DNA of 64,000 nucleotides from an uncultured Clostridia bacterium (GCA_944392485.1 CALXWO010000003.1:62001-126000), one strand, 5' to 3'; positions 39,125 to 50,356 are shown, counted from the stretch's first letter. A program made the numbers and translations. Notes: generated by a model from the letters alone, not told the origin.

Positions 39125-39851
39125 TTACTCATCACCTCTTGATATATATTCGCTACTGTATACTCCTTCGTATTTTGGAATATCTATATTGTCGCTTCTT
39201 TCGATATATACTTTTACTCCTCCATCAGCCATAAGTTGCAAGTATCCTCCAGGTCTTGATAAGGCATATTCCATTCTTTCTGGAAATCCTATTGCTTTTA
39301 TTGTTATTGGTACCCCTACCATTTTTCCATTTATTCTAATTATATTTCCATCGCATACTATGGAAGTTGTGCTTACAATCCTTTGGTCGTTTATTGATAT
39401 TGCATCTGCTCCAGAGTTAAATAGTTCGTTTACTATATAAAGCAAGTCCTCTTCATGTACCAAATATTCGCTTATATTTAGTACTTCTGAGCTATCTATT
39501 TCTCTATTTTCGTCTAAATTTATTATTACTCCTGCTCCAGAAACATCAGTTAATCCTAATAATTTTTGGTTGTTTGTAATTTCTTGTTCATTTTTTACGT
39601 CTTCGTCACTTTTATTAGCTGCCTGCTCCCTAATTGTTTCGAGTTCTGCATCTTTTTTTTCTAATTCTTTATATAATGTTTCATAAGTTCCTTGCAAACT
39701 TAATAATTCGTCCCTTAATCCATTATTATCATCTAATGTTGCGCCTACTTTTTCTGTTGCTTTATTTATAGTTTTTACTTGCACACATATTGCTACTGTA
39801 AGCAACATGCATACTACACCGCAATATTATTGCTACTTTCTTTTTGTCCAT
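39125..39851 (-). CDS. DUF881 family protein, copy 1, with +1 shift at CGG (39821)
   Basis: About 241 aa. Start ATG 39851, with GAGGTG upstream. Codons 1-10 read MDKKKVAIIL, then ATA TTG [C] GGT GTA GTA TGC ATG: skipping the C at 39821 restores ILGVVCMLLTVAICVQ, a continuous membrane anchor. In the zero frame the reading is LRCSMHVAY, destroying the helix. After the anchor come a coiled coil and the DUF881 domain (GAGVIINLDENR, VNELFNSGADAISINDQRIV, INGKMVGVPITIKAIG). This site shows that the phenomenon reaches the extreme N-terminus, so the shift cannot be avoided by an upstream truncated product of value. Confidence 0.88.
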
Positions 39852-39861
39852 ATCTTCACCT

Positions 39862-40905
39862 CTAAACTTCTTCTCTAAAGACTGCTTTTCCATCATTTTG
39901 AAAATATATTTCTCCACTTTTGCCTTTTTCTTCGTTTATAATGATATTTACTAGTCCTAATTTTATGTTTATATTAGTTGTATCTCCAATTCGTACTGTT
40001 TTAGACTCTTTTGATAAAGTTAAAATATAATCATTTGTATTAGTTATATCTATTTGTGTTATTTTATCTGATAAAGACACATTTTTTGCTGTTTCTACTA
40101 TTTTAATAATATCTTGCAATTTTAGTAAATCTTCTTCTATAAGTCTATTTCCTGGTTTTATTTGATCTTTTGGAGTTTTATATCCCAAAATTACTGGAAC
40201 TTCTGCTTGTTTTTCTGATATTTCTAATATGTATCCTTGATTATTTATATATGCATACGTATCTTCTAGTTTTAACATATATGTTACTGTTCTTTCTGAT
40301 ATTTCTAATGTTATTGTTCCATTTATGTTTCTTGTTATTTTAACATCATCAACATATGGATTTGTTTTTATTGCATTTTTTATGGTTTTATTTGTAGTTT
40401 TAAACATATTTACACCTGTTTGCAATGTTGATAAGTTTATTATTTCTTGTGATGTTATTTTGCTGTTATTTGTAACATTTATTTGTTTTATATTAAATAT
40501 ACTAGATAGCATAAATAATGTAATTGCTGTTATTATTAACAGTAATATTACTACCCATTTTATAATTTTATTTCTTATTTTTTGTTTTTGAGTTTGTTTT
40601 TTATTTGTTTTGTTTTTTTGCGTTTTTTTAGGTTTGGTTTTATTTTTTTTGTTTGATTTTTTATTGTTTTTCTTTGTTTTTTTGTTTTCAGGCTTTTTAT
40701 TTTCTGTTGGTTTTGGAGTTAGTCCTATTATAATTTCTTTATCTAAATTTATTTTTTCATTGTTGTTATTTTTAGATTTTTTTGCTTTTGTTTTTTCTTT
40801 TTTAGAAGGACGCTTTTTATTCTTATCTGTTTTTGTTTTCTTTTTATTATTTTCGGCCTTATTTACATATAACAAATCAATAGTTTGTCCTTTTGATTTT
40901 TTCAT
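39862..40905 (-). CDS. divIB: FtsQ/DivIB-type cell-division protein
   Basis: 347 aa. A very lysine- and asparagine-rich cytoplasmic head of about 110 residues (KKKTKTDKNKKRPSKKEK), one membrane helix (WVVILLLIITAITLFML), a POTRA domain (FNIKQINVTNNSKITSQEII...) and the FtsQ beta domain. It should scaffold the divisome with FtsL and FtsB. It lies between murA and two DUF881 genes, the usual Bacillota division-gene order. Start ATG 40905 behind GGAGGAAACC. Confidence 0.88.
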   Translation of the reverse strand: MKKSKGQTIDLLYVNKAENNKKKTKTDKNKKRPSKKEKTKAKKSKNNNNEKINLDKEIIIGLTPKPTENKKPENKKTKKNNKKSNKKNKTKPKKTQKNKTNKKQTQKQKIRNKIIKWVVILLLIITAITLFMLSSIFNIKQINVTNNSKITSQEIINLSTLQTGVNMFKTTNKTIKNAIKTNPYVDDVKITRNINGTITLEISERTVTYMLKLEDTYAYINNQGYILEISEKQAEVPVILGYKTPKDQIKPGNRLIEEDLLKLQDIIKIVETAKNVSLSDKITQIDITNTNDYILTLSKESKTVRIGDTTNINIKLGLVNIIINEEKGKSGEIYFQNDGKAVFREEV

Positions 40906-40919
40906 AGGTTTCCTCCAAT

Positions 40920-40966
40920 GGGGATAGTCCCTAGAATTTTCCTTTGGAAAATTCAGGACACTCCCT
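40920..40966. repeat. family D-like palindrome
   Basis: GGGATAGTCCCTAGAATTTTCC / GGAAAATTCAGGACACTCCC, the central part of family D without the CAAATTACAATTT ends. It overlaps the murA stop region. Confidence 0.7.
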
Positions 40967-42213
40967 TCTCTATCTTTATATTTGCTCCAATTTTATTTAG
41001 CTTTTTGTCTAAATTTTCGTAACCTCTTAATATATATTCTATGTTATCTACTTTTGTTTTTCCTTTTGCAGTAAGCCCTGCCAAAACAACCGCCGCCCCG
41101 CCTCTTAAGTCTGTTGCCTCTACTGTTGCTCCTGATAATTTTTTTACACCTTTAACAATTGCAATTTTACCTTCTATACTTATTTTTGCACCCATTCGCT
41201 TCAGCTCATTTGTATATCTATATCTATTTTCGAATATATTTTCTACAATTATTGATGTTCCTTTTGCTGTACAAAGCATACTTGTAAATACAGATTGCAT
41301 ATCTGTTGGAAATCCTGGATATGGCATTGTTTTTATATCTACGCTTTTTAATCTTTTAGGTGCCTCAATTTCTATACTTCTTTTTTCTATTTTAAATTTA
41401 CATCCACATTCCTCTAGTTTGCAAATTACTGGTACAATATGCTCTGAAATTAGGTTGTTTAATTTAGCTCTACCAAAAGTAGCAGCCGTTATGCATAAAA
41501 ATGTTCCTGCTTCTATTCTGTCTGGCATAATATTATAACTTACATCTCTTAATTTTTTTACTCCTGTTATTTTTATAACATTTGTGCCTGCTCCTTCTAC
41601 TTTTGCTCCCATTCTGTTTAAAAAGTTTTGTAAGTCTTTTATTTCTGGTTCCATTGCAGCATTTGTAAGAATTGTTTCTCCGCTCTGCAAATACAGATGC
41701 TAAAATAATATTTTCAGTTGCTCCAACAGAAGGAAAATCTAAATGTATTTCTGCCCCCAGTATTTTATCACATTTACATTTAATAAATCCTGATTCTTCT
41801 TCTATGTTTATGCCTAATTTTCTTAATGCTTTTAAATGCAAGTCTATTGGCCTTGAACCTATATCACATCCTCCCGGATATGTAAATGTTGCATTTTTAA
41901 ATCTAGCAATAATTGCTCCGGCGAGAACCACAGATGATCTCATTTGTCTCATTAAATCTTCCGGTATTTCATGGTTATTCATTCTACTAGAGTCAATTAT
42001 TATTTTATCATTTTTTTTATCTATTTTGCAACCTAAAATCTTTAATATTTTTAATGTTATTTGCGTATCATGTATATTAGGAACATTGTATAATTTGCTA
42101 ATTCCTTTATTTAAAATACTTGCAGCAATTATGGGAAGTGATGCATTTTTAGACCCAGATATATTTACTTCTCCTTCCAATTTCTTTCCGCCTTCTATTA
42201 TGTAACTAGCCAT
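40953..42213 (-). CDS. murA: UDP-N-acetylglucosamine 1-carboxyvinyltransferase, with +1 shift at CGG (41682)
   Basis: About 419 aa, the family length. First committed step of peptidoglycan synthesis (PEP to UDP-GlcNAc). Start ATG 42213 (MASYIIEGGKKLEG) behind GGGAGG; the longer frame runs through a repeat. Conserved: ISGSKNASLPIIAA, catalytic cysteine in PGGCDIGSRPIDLH, DRIEAGTFL and TDLRGGAAVVLAG. At residue 178 the zero frame reads VFAERRNNSYKCC and stops; skipping the C at 41682 in GCA GAG [C] GGA GAA ACA restores VFAEGETILTNAAMEPEI, a canonical MurA block. Since murA is normally essential, the shift must work efficiently unless a second murA exists. Confidence 0.93.
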
Positions 42214-42277
42214 ATGCTTTTCCTCCCTTGTTTTATTTATGTTATATTTTATGAAGGGTTTACGAAAAGGGTTACAG

Positions 42278-42422
42278 ATTGTAATTTGTATGATTGTATT
42301 TTGTTTTTGGAATTTGGTTTTTCGCTGTAGGGGCGAACTGTGTTCGCCCGCAATTTGATATGGGCGAACACAGTTCGCCCCTACAACGTTTTCAATTAAT
42401 TTTCTCATGCAAATTACAATTT
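42278..42422. repeat. MITE-like repeat, family C copy 1
   Basis: About 145 bp bounded by ATTGTAATTTG and CAAATTACAATTTG. The core is a strong palindrome: GTAGGGGCGAACTGTGTTCG...CGAACACAGTTCGCCCCTAC with a CCGCAATTTGATATGGG loop. Copy 2 at 46923-47068 is inverted and nearly identical. Confidence 0.9.
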
Positions 42423-42474
42423 GTTTGACTTTGGTATTTTTATTGTTTATAATTCATTTAAAGGATGGTGTGTT

Positions 42475-42867
42475 ATGGATTTATCTAAAGAAATTGAGAT
42501 TGCTAAAGATGTTAGGAAAAACTCTTATGCACCTTACAGCAGATATTATGTAGGTTGCGCTTTAAAAACTAAATCTGGCAAAATTTATTCTGGTTGTAAC
42601 ATAGAAAATGACGGAATCCAAGCAATATGTGCTGAAAGAGTTGCTTTTGTAAAAGCCTTATCTGATGGTGAAAAAAGTTTTGAACATGTCGTAGTGTGCG
42701 GAGGAAGTAATATAGACAAATTAGAAAATTGCCTTCCTTGTGGCTATTGTAGACAGTTTATAAATGAATTTGTAGATAAGAATTTTAAAATTTATGCACT
42801 TTCTGAAAATGACAAGATAGAAGAATATACAATGGAAGATTTACTGCCTAATAGTTTTAACTTATAG
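42475..42867 (+). CDS. cdd: cytidine deaminase
   Basis: 130 aa. Zinc-dependent nucleoside deaminase: NIENDGIQAICAERVAF carries the C-A-E motif and LPCGYCRQF the P-C-x-x-C pair. Pyrimidine salvage, cytidine to uridine. Start ATG 42475 (MDLSKEIEIAKDVR) behind AAAGGATGG; 18 extra upstream codons overlap the repeat and are probably not translated. Followed by its own terminator. Confidence 0.95.
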   Translation: MDLSKEIEIAKDVRKNSYAPYSRYYVGCALKTKSGKIYSGCNIENDGIQAICAERVAFVKALSDGEKSFEHVVVCGGSNIDKLENCLPCGYCRQFINEFVDKNFKIYALSENDKIEEYTMEDLLPNSFNL

Positions 42868-42903
42868 GGAAAAAGGAATTAGCTCCCTTTTCCCTTATTT
42901 TTT
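42866..42903 (+). terminator. intrinsic terminator of cdd
   Basis: AGGGAAAAAGGA / TCCCTTTTCCCT-type hairpin around ATTAGC with a following T-run. Confidence 0.75.
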
Positions 42904-42907
42904 TGTC

Positions 42908-42936
42908 TTGACTTTTTAGGGTTTTTATATGATAAT
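42908..42936 (+). promoter_or_regulatory. sigma-A promoter of purA
   Basis: TTGACT (42908-42913) and GATAAT (42931-42936) with exactly 17 bases between, about 50 bp before the purA start. Confidence 0.65.
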
Positions 42937-42956
42937 ATTTATGTTCTTCTTTGTAG

Positions 42957-44264
<1,308 letters not shown>

Positions 44265-44273
44265 AATCAAATA

Positions 44274-44312
44274 AAAAATGGCTAGGAAATAAATCCTAGC
44301 CATTTTTTATTT
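44274..44312 (+). terminator. bidirectional intrinsic terminator
   Basis: AAAAAATGGCTAGGA / TCCTAGCCATTTTTT hairpin between the convergent purA and Big2 genes. Confidence 0.85.
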
Positions 44313-44321
44313 AAGATATTT

Positions 44322-45951
44322 TTATATATCTTTATATTTGTCTTTCTTTATTTTGAAAAATACTGTAGCTGTTACAAGTATTATTATAGAAACTAGTAGT
44401 ATGCTCATTGTTCCTGTGTTTGGTAATTTATCTTTTGCTATTGTTGTATCTGTATTGTTTGTATTTGTATCTGTGTTTGTACTCGATAAATCATTCCAAT
44501 TAAAATCTTCGCTAGTATATGCATATAAATCCCAATTATTTCTATTTGTTTCAGAAATATATGCTTGTCCTAATGTAACACCTTCTATTGGATAGTATTT
44601 TCCATTTTCGTCATCAAATTCTACATATATAAAATAATATGCATCATCTTGTAATAATTTAATTCCGTCAAATAGTGCTTGCTCGCTTTTAAAATAGTTT
44701 GCACTTGTTGTTGTTAAATCTGCTGTATATATTGCTTTATTGTTTTTAGCATATTCTAGTAATTCTGTTATTCCGGAATAATCACCTTTTTGTATTTTTT
44801 GCAATAGTGATTTGTCGGTAACTAATCCTATTTTTATTTTAAATTTTCTGTTTTCTGTTTCTGATGGGAACCTAAAGTTTATGTATGTATATGCATCTGA
44901 TTGTGAATTACTTTCCCAATTTCCTATATTAAATGATTTTAATATTAAATTTAATTGTGGCAAAGTAGGTCTTGTTAGTTTTTGCCCTTCTACAACTAAT
45001 TTTGTAGCGTGTGAAATATAAGAACCTTCATCATTATAATATATATCTTCTAATTTTACATCTTGAATTACCCATAAATATAAATCTTTGTTTAGTTCTA
45101 CATATTTATCTAAATTTCTTGAATATAAATAGTTGTCATCAGAATTAACATTTAAGTAGTTTATTTCGCTTGTTGCTTCTATATCAACTCCACCATATGT
45201 GCTATATGATATGTTTGGTTTTGTATTGCTAGATGTTATTATGTAATAGTATGTGTTTTTAGTATCATCTTTTGCATTAATTCCACTAATTTTTAAGTCT
45301 GTATCTAAATCAAAAAGAAGTTCATATTTTGCCTTAGAAAAGTCTGTAAATTCTGGGGCTGAAACTACTTTTATTTTACAAGTTTTAGATATGCCTGCTG
45401 TTTTTGCAGTTACATCTGCTGTTCCAACATTTACAGCTGTTAATTTCCCATTACTATCTACTGTTACAACATCTGTATTGCTACTTTCCCATGTTACTTT
45501 TGCATTGCTAACCTCTTCGTATTTTCCATCTCTAACAATTGCTGATAAATTTTCAGTTGGGTGTTCCCCTAATACTAAGTTAACACTACTTACATTTTTT
45601 CCATAATTTGCAGATATGTCCATGTCCCCATATACAACTGAAACTATGCAGGTTGCTGTTTGAGTGCCAACTGTTGCAGTTATTGTAGCCTCCCCTATAC
45701 TTATTCCTTTTACATTACCATACTCATCAACTGTTGCAACATCTGTATTGTTACTTTCCCATTTTATAGTTTCTCCGTGTAGGTCTATTTTCGTATGTTA
45801 GCATTCTAGAAGAATTTAGTTCCAAAGTTAATGTCTCTTCGGTTATAGAGAATTCCCCATCTGCTGCCTTTGCAGGAATTATTTGTCCAATTAGTATTAA
45901 TAAAACAGCAGTTAATAATATAAAAATAATTTTAATTACTTTTTTGCTCAT
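44322..45951 (-). CDS. Big2-domain, LPNTG-anchored cell-wall protein, with +1 shift at CGG (45777)
   Basis: About 542 aa. Signal peptide (IIFILLTAVLLILIGQIIPAKA), then two bacterial Ig-like (Big2) modules: 'IKWESNNTDVATV' and 'VTWESSNTDVVTVDSNGKLT'. The middle region has no assigned fold; the end has LPNTG, a hydrophobic helix and KIKKDKYKD, a class A sortase signal. At residue 59 the zero frame gives RPTRRNYKMGK-stop; skipping the C at 45777 in CCT ACA [C] GGA GAA ACT restores PTGETIKWESNN and joins the two parts. Its anchoring implies a sortase elsewhere in the genome. Start ATG 45951. Confidence 0.88.
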
Positions 45952-46131
45952 TTTACATCACTCCATTTTATTTGTAACATATTCTAAAGTAATATTCAAC
46001 AAAACTATTCATAATGTAATAGTATTGTAATAACATTGTAATAATATTGTAATTTAAATTCACATTTCTTATTTAATTGAATATCATATTATATTATATT
46101 ATTACATATATTTTAATTAGGAGGGGTTATT

Positions 46132-46296
46132 TTGAATAATAACAATAATAATCTAGATATGGCAAAATTAATGTCTATGCTTTCTAAAATGGATAAAAAA
46201 GATTTAGAGGCAGGCATTGCAAAGGCAAATCAAATTTTAAAGTCCAACAATAAAGAAGATATTTTAAAACAAATTAATAACCAACATTCTAAATAA
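46132..46296 (+). CDS. small conserved-looking protein, 54 aa
   Basis: TTG start at 46132 preceded by AGGAGGGG at ideal spacing. The product is LNNNNNNLDMAKLMSMLSKM followed by a charged helix (DKKDLEAGIAKANQILKSNN). No known domain; an amphipathic helical small protein. First of three closely spaced genes (46132, 46353, 46748), likely one transcript. Not long enough to be found by length alone; the ribosome binding site decides it. Confidence 0.65.
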   Translation: MNNNNNNLDMAKLMSMLSKMDKKDLEAGIAKANQILKSNNKEDILKQINNQHSK

Positions 46297-46352
46297 TGTA
46301 AAGACTAGTTTGTTTCTTATGTTTTATAAAATTATGTAGGGAGTTGAGAATT

Positions 46353-46748
46353 TTGGGCAATGAAGATATGTCAGGTGTTTTTGAAAAAATAAATAACATG
46401 GCTAGCCAAAATAATATTTCGCCTGATATGTTAAACAATTTAGTTAATATGTTTAATAAATCCTCTAATAGCGAATCTAAAAATGCTTCTCAAAATTCTA
46501 GTAATTCTTATAAGGCTCAAGATAGTTCTTTTAATGATGATGGATTTGATTTTGAAACTATTATGAAAATGAAAACAATTATAGATAAAATTAATGCAAA
46601 AGATGACCCAAGGGCTAATCTTTTGCAGTCTTTAAAACCTTATTTGAATGAAAATAGAAAATCAAAGATTGATCAATATATTCAGCTTATGAATATGAGT
46701 AAGGTCATGGATGTTTTTCCTTTTATGGGCGGTGATAAAAAGAAATAA
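46353..46748 (+). CDS. hypothetical protein, asparagine/serine-rich
   Basis: 131 aa with TTG 46353 preferred over TTG 46344, because GGGAG ends nine bases before it. The N-terminal helix resembles the product of the previous gene (VFEKINNMASQNN, LVNMFNKSS), then a serine/asparagine linker, then a helical region ending FPFMGGDKKK. No family recognised. The stop overlaps the next start by one base (TAATG), implying translational coupling. Confidence 0.7.
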   Translation: MGNEDMSGVFEKINNMASQNNISPDMLNNLVNMFNKSSNSESKNASQNSSNSYKAQDSSFNDDGFDFETIMKMKTIIDKINAKDDPRANLLQSLKPYLNENRKSKIDQYIQLMNMSKVMDVFPFMGGDKKK

Positions 46749-46924
46749 TGAATTCTTTTGTTAATGCTTTGCCTTCGGGTAATCAGGATTTTTGTTTCCA
46801 GTTTTTTGGTCTTGATTTACATTTTGATGATATATTATTAATTTGTCTTTTACTTTTTTTGTATAATGAAGGAGTAAAGGATCAATTTTTATTTATTTCT
46901 TTGATTATGCTATTGCTATCGTAA
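46748..46924 (+). CDS. small hydrophobic protein, 58 aa
   Basis: ATG 46748 overlaps the previous stop. After MNSFVNALPSGNQDFCFQFF comes a hydrophobic segment DDILLICLLLFLYNEGVKDQ and a second one FLFISLIMLLLS at the very end. Small proteins with the LLxLLYNEGVKD phrase are seen near spore- and envelope-related genes in clostridia; function unknown. The stop codon touches the family C repeat. Confidence 0.6.
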   Translation: MNSFVNALPSGNQDFCFQFFGLDLHFDDILLICLLLFLYNEGVKDQFLFISLIMLLLS

Positions 46925-47068
46925 ATTGTAATTTGCATGAGAAAATTAATTGCAAACATTGTAGGGGCGAACTGTGTTCGCCCGTATCAAATCGCGGGCG
47001 AACACAGTTCGCCCCTACAGCAAAAAACCAAATTCCAAAAACAAAATACATTCGTACAAATTACAATT
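46923..47068. repeat. MITE-like repeat, family C copy 2
   Basis: Inverted, near-identical copy of 42278-42422, with AAATTGTAATTTG and CAAATTACAATT ends and the GGGGCGAACTGTGTTCGCCC palindrome. It separates the small-gene operon from minC. Confidence 0.9.
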
Positions 47069-47069
47069 C

Positions 47070-47687
47070 CTATTCTAATGTAATTTGATTTTCTTCGTCT
47101 ACATATGCAAATTTGTATTCTTGCTCTGATTCTAAATCTGATTTTTCTATTTCTTTTACTATGTTTGCAATTCTTAATTGTGGACATTCTATTTTGTTTG
47201 TTGCTATTATTGCTTTTTTGTTCCCTTTTGCTCCGGCGTGTGCAAGGCCTCTTAGTGTTCCTAGTATTACTATGTTTTCTCCTGCTATTGCCTCTGCTCC
47301 GCCATTTAAATCTCCTAATATTACTAAGCTTCCTTCAAATTCTATTTTTTGCCCAGATCTTAAACTCCCTTTATAAAATTTTGTTTCTGAAGTCTTAACT
47401 TCTTTTTCGAAAGCTTTTTTAATTCCATATAATCCTAATACCTTAGGACTGTCAAAAGTGACTTCTACATCAATTGCATCTGTTATAATTTTTTTAACTT
47501 CTTCTATTTCTTTGTTTTTTAAAACTTTACCTGTTACAAAAATTGGAGTTTTTTCTGTTTTGTAAAGTTTTTTTAATGCTGGTATTTTTTTGTTTAAACA
47601 TTCTATTGTTTCGTCATGTGTTGCTTTTTCGCTTATTCTTATTATTATTTCATCTTTTTTCATGCTTATTCCTACTGGATTTCTCAT
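47070..47687 (-). CDS. minC: septum-site determining protein MinC
   Basis: 205 aa. The C-terminal half is the MinC beta-helix: SLRSGQKIEFEGSLVILGDL, GGAEAIAGENIVILGTLRGL, AHAGAKGNKKAIIATNKIEC. The N-terminal half is the shorter FtsZ-inhibiting domain. With MinD (not seen here) it keeps FtsZ rings from the poles. Downstream of mrdA, as in other Bacillota. Start ATG 47687 behind AGGAGG. Confidence 0.92.
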   Translation of the reverse strand: MRNPVGISMKKDEIIIRISEKATHDETIECLNKKIPALKKLYKTEKTPIFVTGKVLKNKEIEEVKKIITDAIDVEVTFDSPKVLGLYGIKKAFEKEVKTSETKFYKGSLRSGQKIEFEGSLVILGDLNGGAEAIAGENIVILGTLRGLAHAGAKGNKKAIIATNKIECPQLRIANIVKEIEKSDLESEQEYKFAYVDEENQITLE

Positions 47688-47719
47688 TTTTATTCCTCCT
47701 AAAATTTATTTTGTTTTTA

Positions 47720-49798
47720 TTAATTTTGTTCTTCTGTATATGGAACTGCTGTTACATCTTCTGTACTTTCTTCTTGTAGCTTAAAGTATTGTTCTATTAT
47801 TTCTTTTGCTACTTCTGCAGTATAAGATCCATGTGATCCGTTTTCTACCATTACTATTATTGCAATTTCTGGTTCGTCAAATGGTGCAAATCCTGCAAAC
47901 CATGCATTAACTTTGTCGTTGCCTACTTCTGCAGACCCTGTTTTTCCTCCAACTTCTATATCAAAATCTTTAAATACTCCATATGCTGTTCCACCCGTTT
48001 CTGTGGTAACAGATTTCATTCCATCTAATACTGCGTCTAGATTTTCTTGTTTTATATTTAAATTTTCACTGTTTACTTCTGTTAAATTTAATCTATTATC
48101 AACATATTGTTTTAGTTCGTCTTTATTTGTTGATGTTCCTTCTGAGTTTATTATATCTTTTATTATGCTAACATCTACTGATTTTCCTCCATTTGCAAGC
48201 ATTGCTATATACCTTGCCATTTGAATTGGTGTAAAATTATTTTCTGCTTGGCCTATTACTGCCGATAGGGAATTTCCATAGTACCAAGTTTGTCCTAATT
48301 TATCGTATAGTGTTTTTCCTGCAAGTGTTCCTGAAACCTCTCCTGGTAATTCTATGTTTGTTTTTTGCCCTAATCCAAAATATGTTGCATATTTTTCTAA
48401 ATTTTCAATTCCCATTCTGGTTATTAATTCATAGAAATAATAGTTGCATGAATTTTTTATTGCTCCTGATACGTTTAATGCTCCATGGCCTCTACCATAT
48501 CTTGTATAATACCAGCATTTTGGATGATATCCCCCTGGATATACTCCTGTGTCATAAATTGTTTCCGTTCTGGTTACTGCCCCTGTTTCTAAGCCAGCTA
48601 TTGCAGAAATCATTTTAAATGTAGATCCTGGTGCATAAGCACTTTGTATAGCCCTATTTACTAATGCACTTTCTTCTCCTTTGGTATATTCGTTCCATTT
48701 TTCTGTGCTTATTCCGTTTACAAATAAATCTGGTTCAAAATCTGGATAGCTTGCAAGGGCAAGGACTTCTCCTGTTTTAACGTCTAAAACTACTGCAGCT
48801 CCAGCATTTACATCTCTTGTTTCGCTAAATCCTCCTGTTCTTATTTTTTCTATATTATTTTTTAATGCTGTTTCTGTTGCTTCTTGCAAATTTGCATCTA
48901 TAGTAAGTACTACATCATTACCTTGAATTGCCTCTTCTGTTATATACTCTCCTGTTGTTGTTCCGTCAATTGACATATCTATTTGTTTTTTTCCATTTGT
49001 GCCTCTTAAATATTTTTCAAATACATATTCTATTCCTGTTTTCCCTATATAGTCATTCATACTATATCCTTCATTTGATTTTAGTTCATCTTCGTTTATT
49101 TTTCCTACATATCCTATCGTATGTGATGCCAAACTTCCTCTTAAATATTTTCTTACTGATGTAGTTGATATATCAATTCCTGGAAAATTCAAATTTTTTT
49201 CTTCGAATTCTGCTACGCTTTTTGTACTTATATTTTCTGCTATAGTATATGCACTCATACTGCTATATCCTTCTTTTTCTATTCCATATCTTATAGCAAC
49301 TATTTTTCTTGCTTGTGCTTCGTTTTCTGCTTCAATTTCGTATTTATCTATATAACTTTTAAGGACTTCTTGTGCTGATGCTTTTTCTGAAAACTCGTTA
49401 CTCGTTAACCAATTTTTTAATTCTTGATCGCTTATTTTAAATTCTGCTACATTATTATTTATTGTTATTGGAAAATTGTCCTTGTATATATCTTCATTTT
49501 TTTCTAACACTTCTATTGCTTGTAATATAGTGTTATTTAGTGTTTTGTTATCTATTTTACTTTTATATATATCTAAATTATATTGATTTACTGTTGATGC
49601 TAGTGCATTTCCGTTTCTGTCTAAAATGTTTCCTCTTGCTGCAACTATTGTAGTTTCTCTTGTTAACCTAGAACTAGATTGCTCTAAATATTCTTCTCCA
49701 TGTACTATTTGGAGGTTAAAAAGTTGTATTATTAGTATAATGCCTATAATATAAACTATTATAGTTAATATGTTGTATCTTACATTCTTTTTGTCCAT
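47720..49798 (-). CDS. mrdA: penicillin-binding protein 2, elongation-type transpeptidase
   Basis: 692 aa. One N-terminal membrane helix (residues 9-29), the PBP dimerisation domain with RGNILDRNGNALA, and the transpeptidase domain with STFK at 392-395, SCN at 450-452 and KTG at 619-621, all complete. With the mreD gene just upstream and minC downstream it is the wall-elongation PBP. Start ATG 49798 behind GGAGAG. Intact despite its length, with no in-frame CGG. Confidence 0.95.
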   Translation of the reverse strand: MDKKNVRYNILTIIVYIIGIILIIQLFNLQIVHGEEYLEQSSSRLTRETTIVAARGNILDRNGNALASTVNQYNLDIYKSKIDNKTLNNTILQAIEVLEKNEDIYKDNFPITINNNVAEFKISDQELKNWLTSNEFSEKASAQEVLKSYIDKYEIEAENEAQARKIVAIRYGIEKEGYSSMSAYTIAENISTKSVAEFEEKNLNFPGIDISTTSVRKYLRGSLASHTIGYVGKINEDELKSNEGYSMNDYIGKTGIEYVFEKYLRGTNGKKQIDMSIDGTTTGEYITEEAIQGNDVVLTIDANLQEATETALKNNIEKIRTGGFSETRDVNAGAAVVLDVKTGEVLALASYPDFEPDLFVNGISTEKWNEYTKGEESALVNRAIQSAYAPGSTFKMISAIAGLETGAVTRTETIYDTGVYPGGYHPKCWYYTRYGRGHGALNVSGAIKNSCNYYFYELITRMGIENLEKYATYFGLGQKTNIELPGEVSGTLAGKTLYDKLGQTWYYGNSLSAVIGQAENNFTPIQMARYIAMLANGGKSVDVSIIKDIINSEGTSTNKDELKQYVDNRLNLTEVNSENLNIKQENLDAVLDGMKSVTTETGGTAYGVFKDFDIEVGGKTGSAEVGNDKVNAWFAGFAPFDEPEIAIIVMVENGSHGSYTAEVAKEIIEQYFKLQEESTEDVTAVPYTEEQN

Positions 49799-49821
49799 AC
49801 TTTTTTAACTCTCCTTTTCTT

Positions 49822-50356
49822 TTAAAAATATTTTGTTAAAACTTTTTTCTCTTTAAATGCTTTTTCTAGCAAATTACCTGCTTTTTCTATTAATGGATAT
49901 ATAATAATTACTATTATTATGTTATATAATATTTCTATTAATAATATTTTTATAAATGGCAAAATTTCTATTTGCAATTTAAATACTAAAATTTGTATAA
50001 TGTATGACAAAATTTCACAAATAAATGTTGTTGTAGCCACCATAAGCATAATTGTTACTCTACTGTCTTTAGAAAAACTTTTGTCTAAAATCCCTCCGTA
50101 ATAATCCTGCCAAGCCTAATATTATAGCATTTATGCCTAATGCTTTACCTATAAATAAGTCTATTAAAAGTCCAAAAACAACTCCTATTGTGGCTCCATA
50201 TACTTTTCCAATGAAAAGTCCTATAAATAATAAAAAAATTATAAAAAGATTAGGTTTTATTCCTGCTATATTAAACCAACTGAAAAAATTTATTTGTAGA
50301 AAATATATGATTATAAATGTTAAAAAAATTAAGAAAATTGATAATGTTTTTTTCAT
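49822..50356 (-). CDS. mreD: rod-shape determining protein MreD, with +1 shift at CGG (50098)
   Basis: About 177 aa, five or six membrane segments. Start ATG 50356 (MKKTLSIFLIFLTFII) with AAAAGGGG upstream. FLLFIGLFIGKVYGATIGVV and FGLLIDLFIGKALGINAII are typical MreD. At residue 87 the zero frame reads LLRRDFRQKFF-stop; skipping the C at 50098 in TTA TTA [C] GGA GGG ATT restores LLGGILDKSFSKDSRVTIML and the remaining helices. mreB and mreC are not next to it; a family D repeat and an unrelated permease gene follow upstream. Confidence 0.88.

Noticed and set aside
42214..42408. 65-residue N-terminal extension of MurA
   Set aside because: It is translated from the family C repeat; the conserved start with GGGAGG is at 42213.
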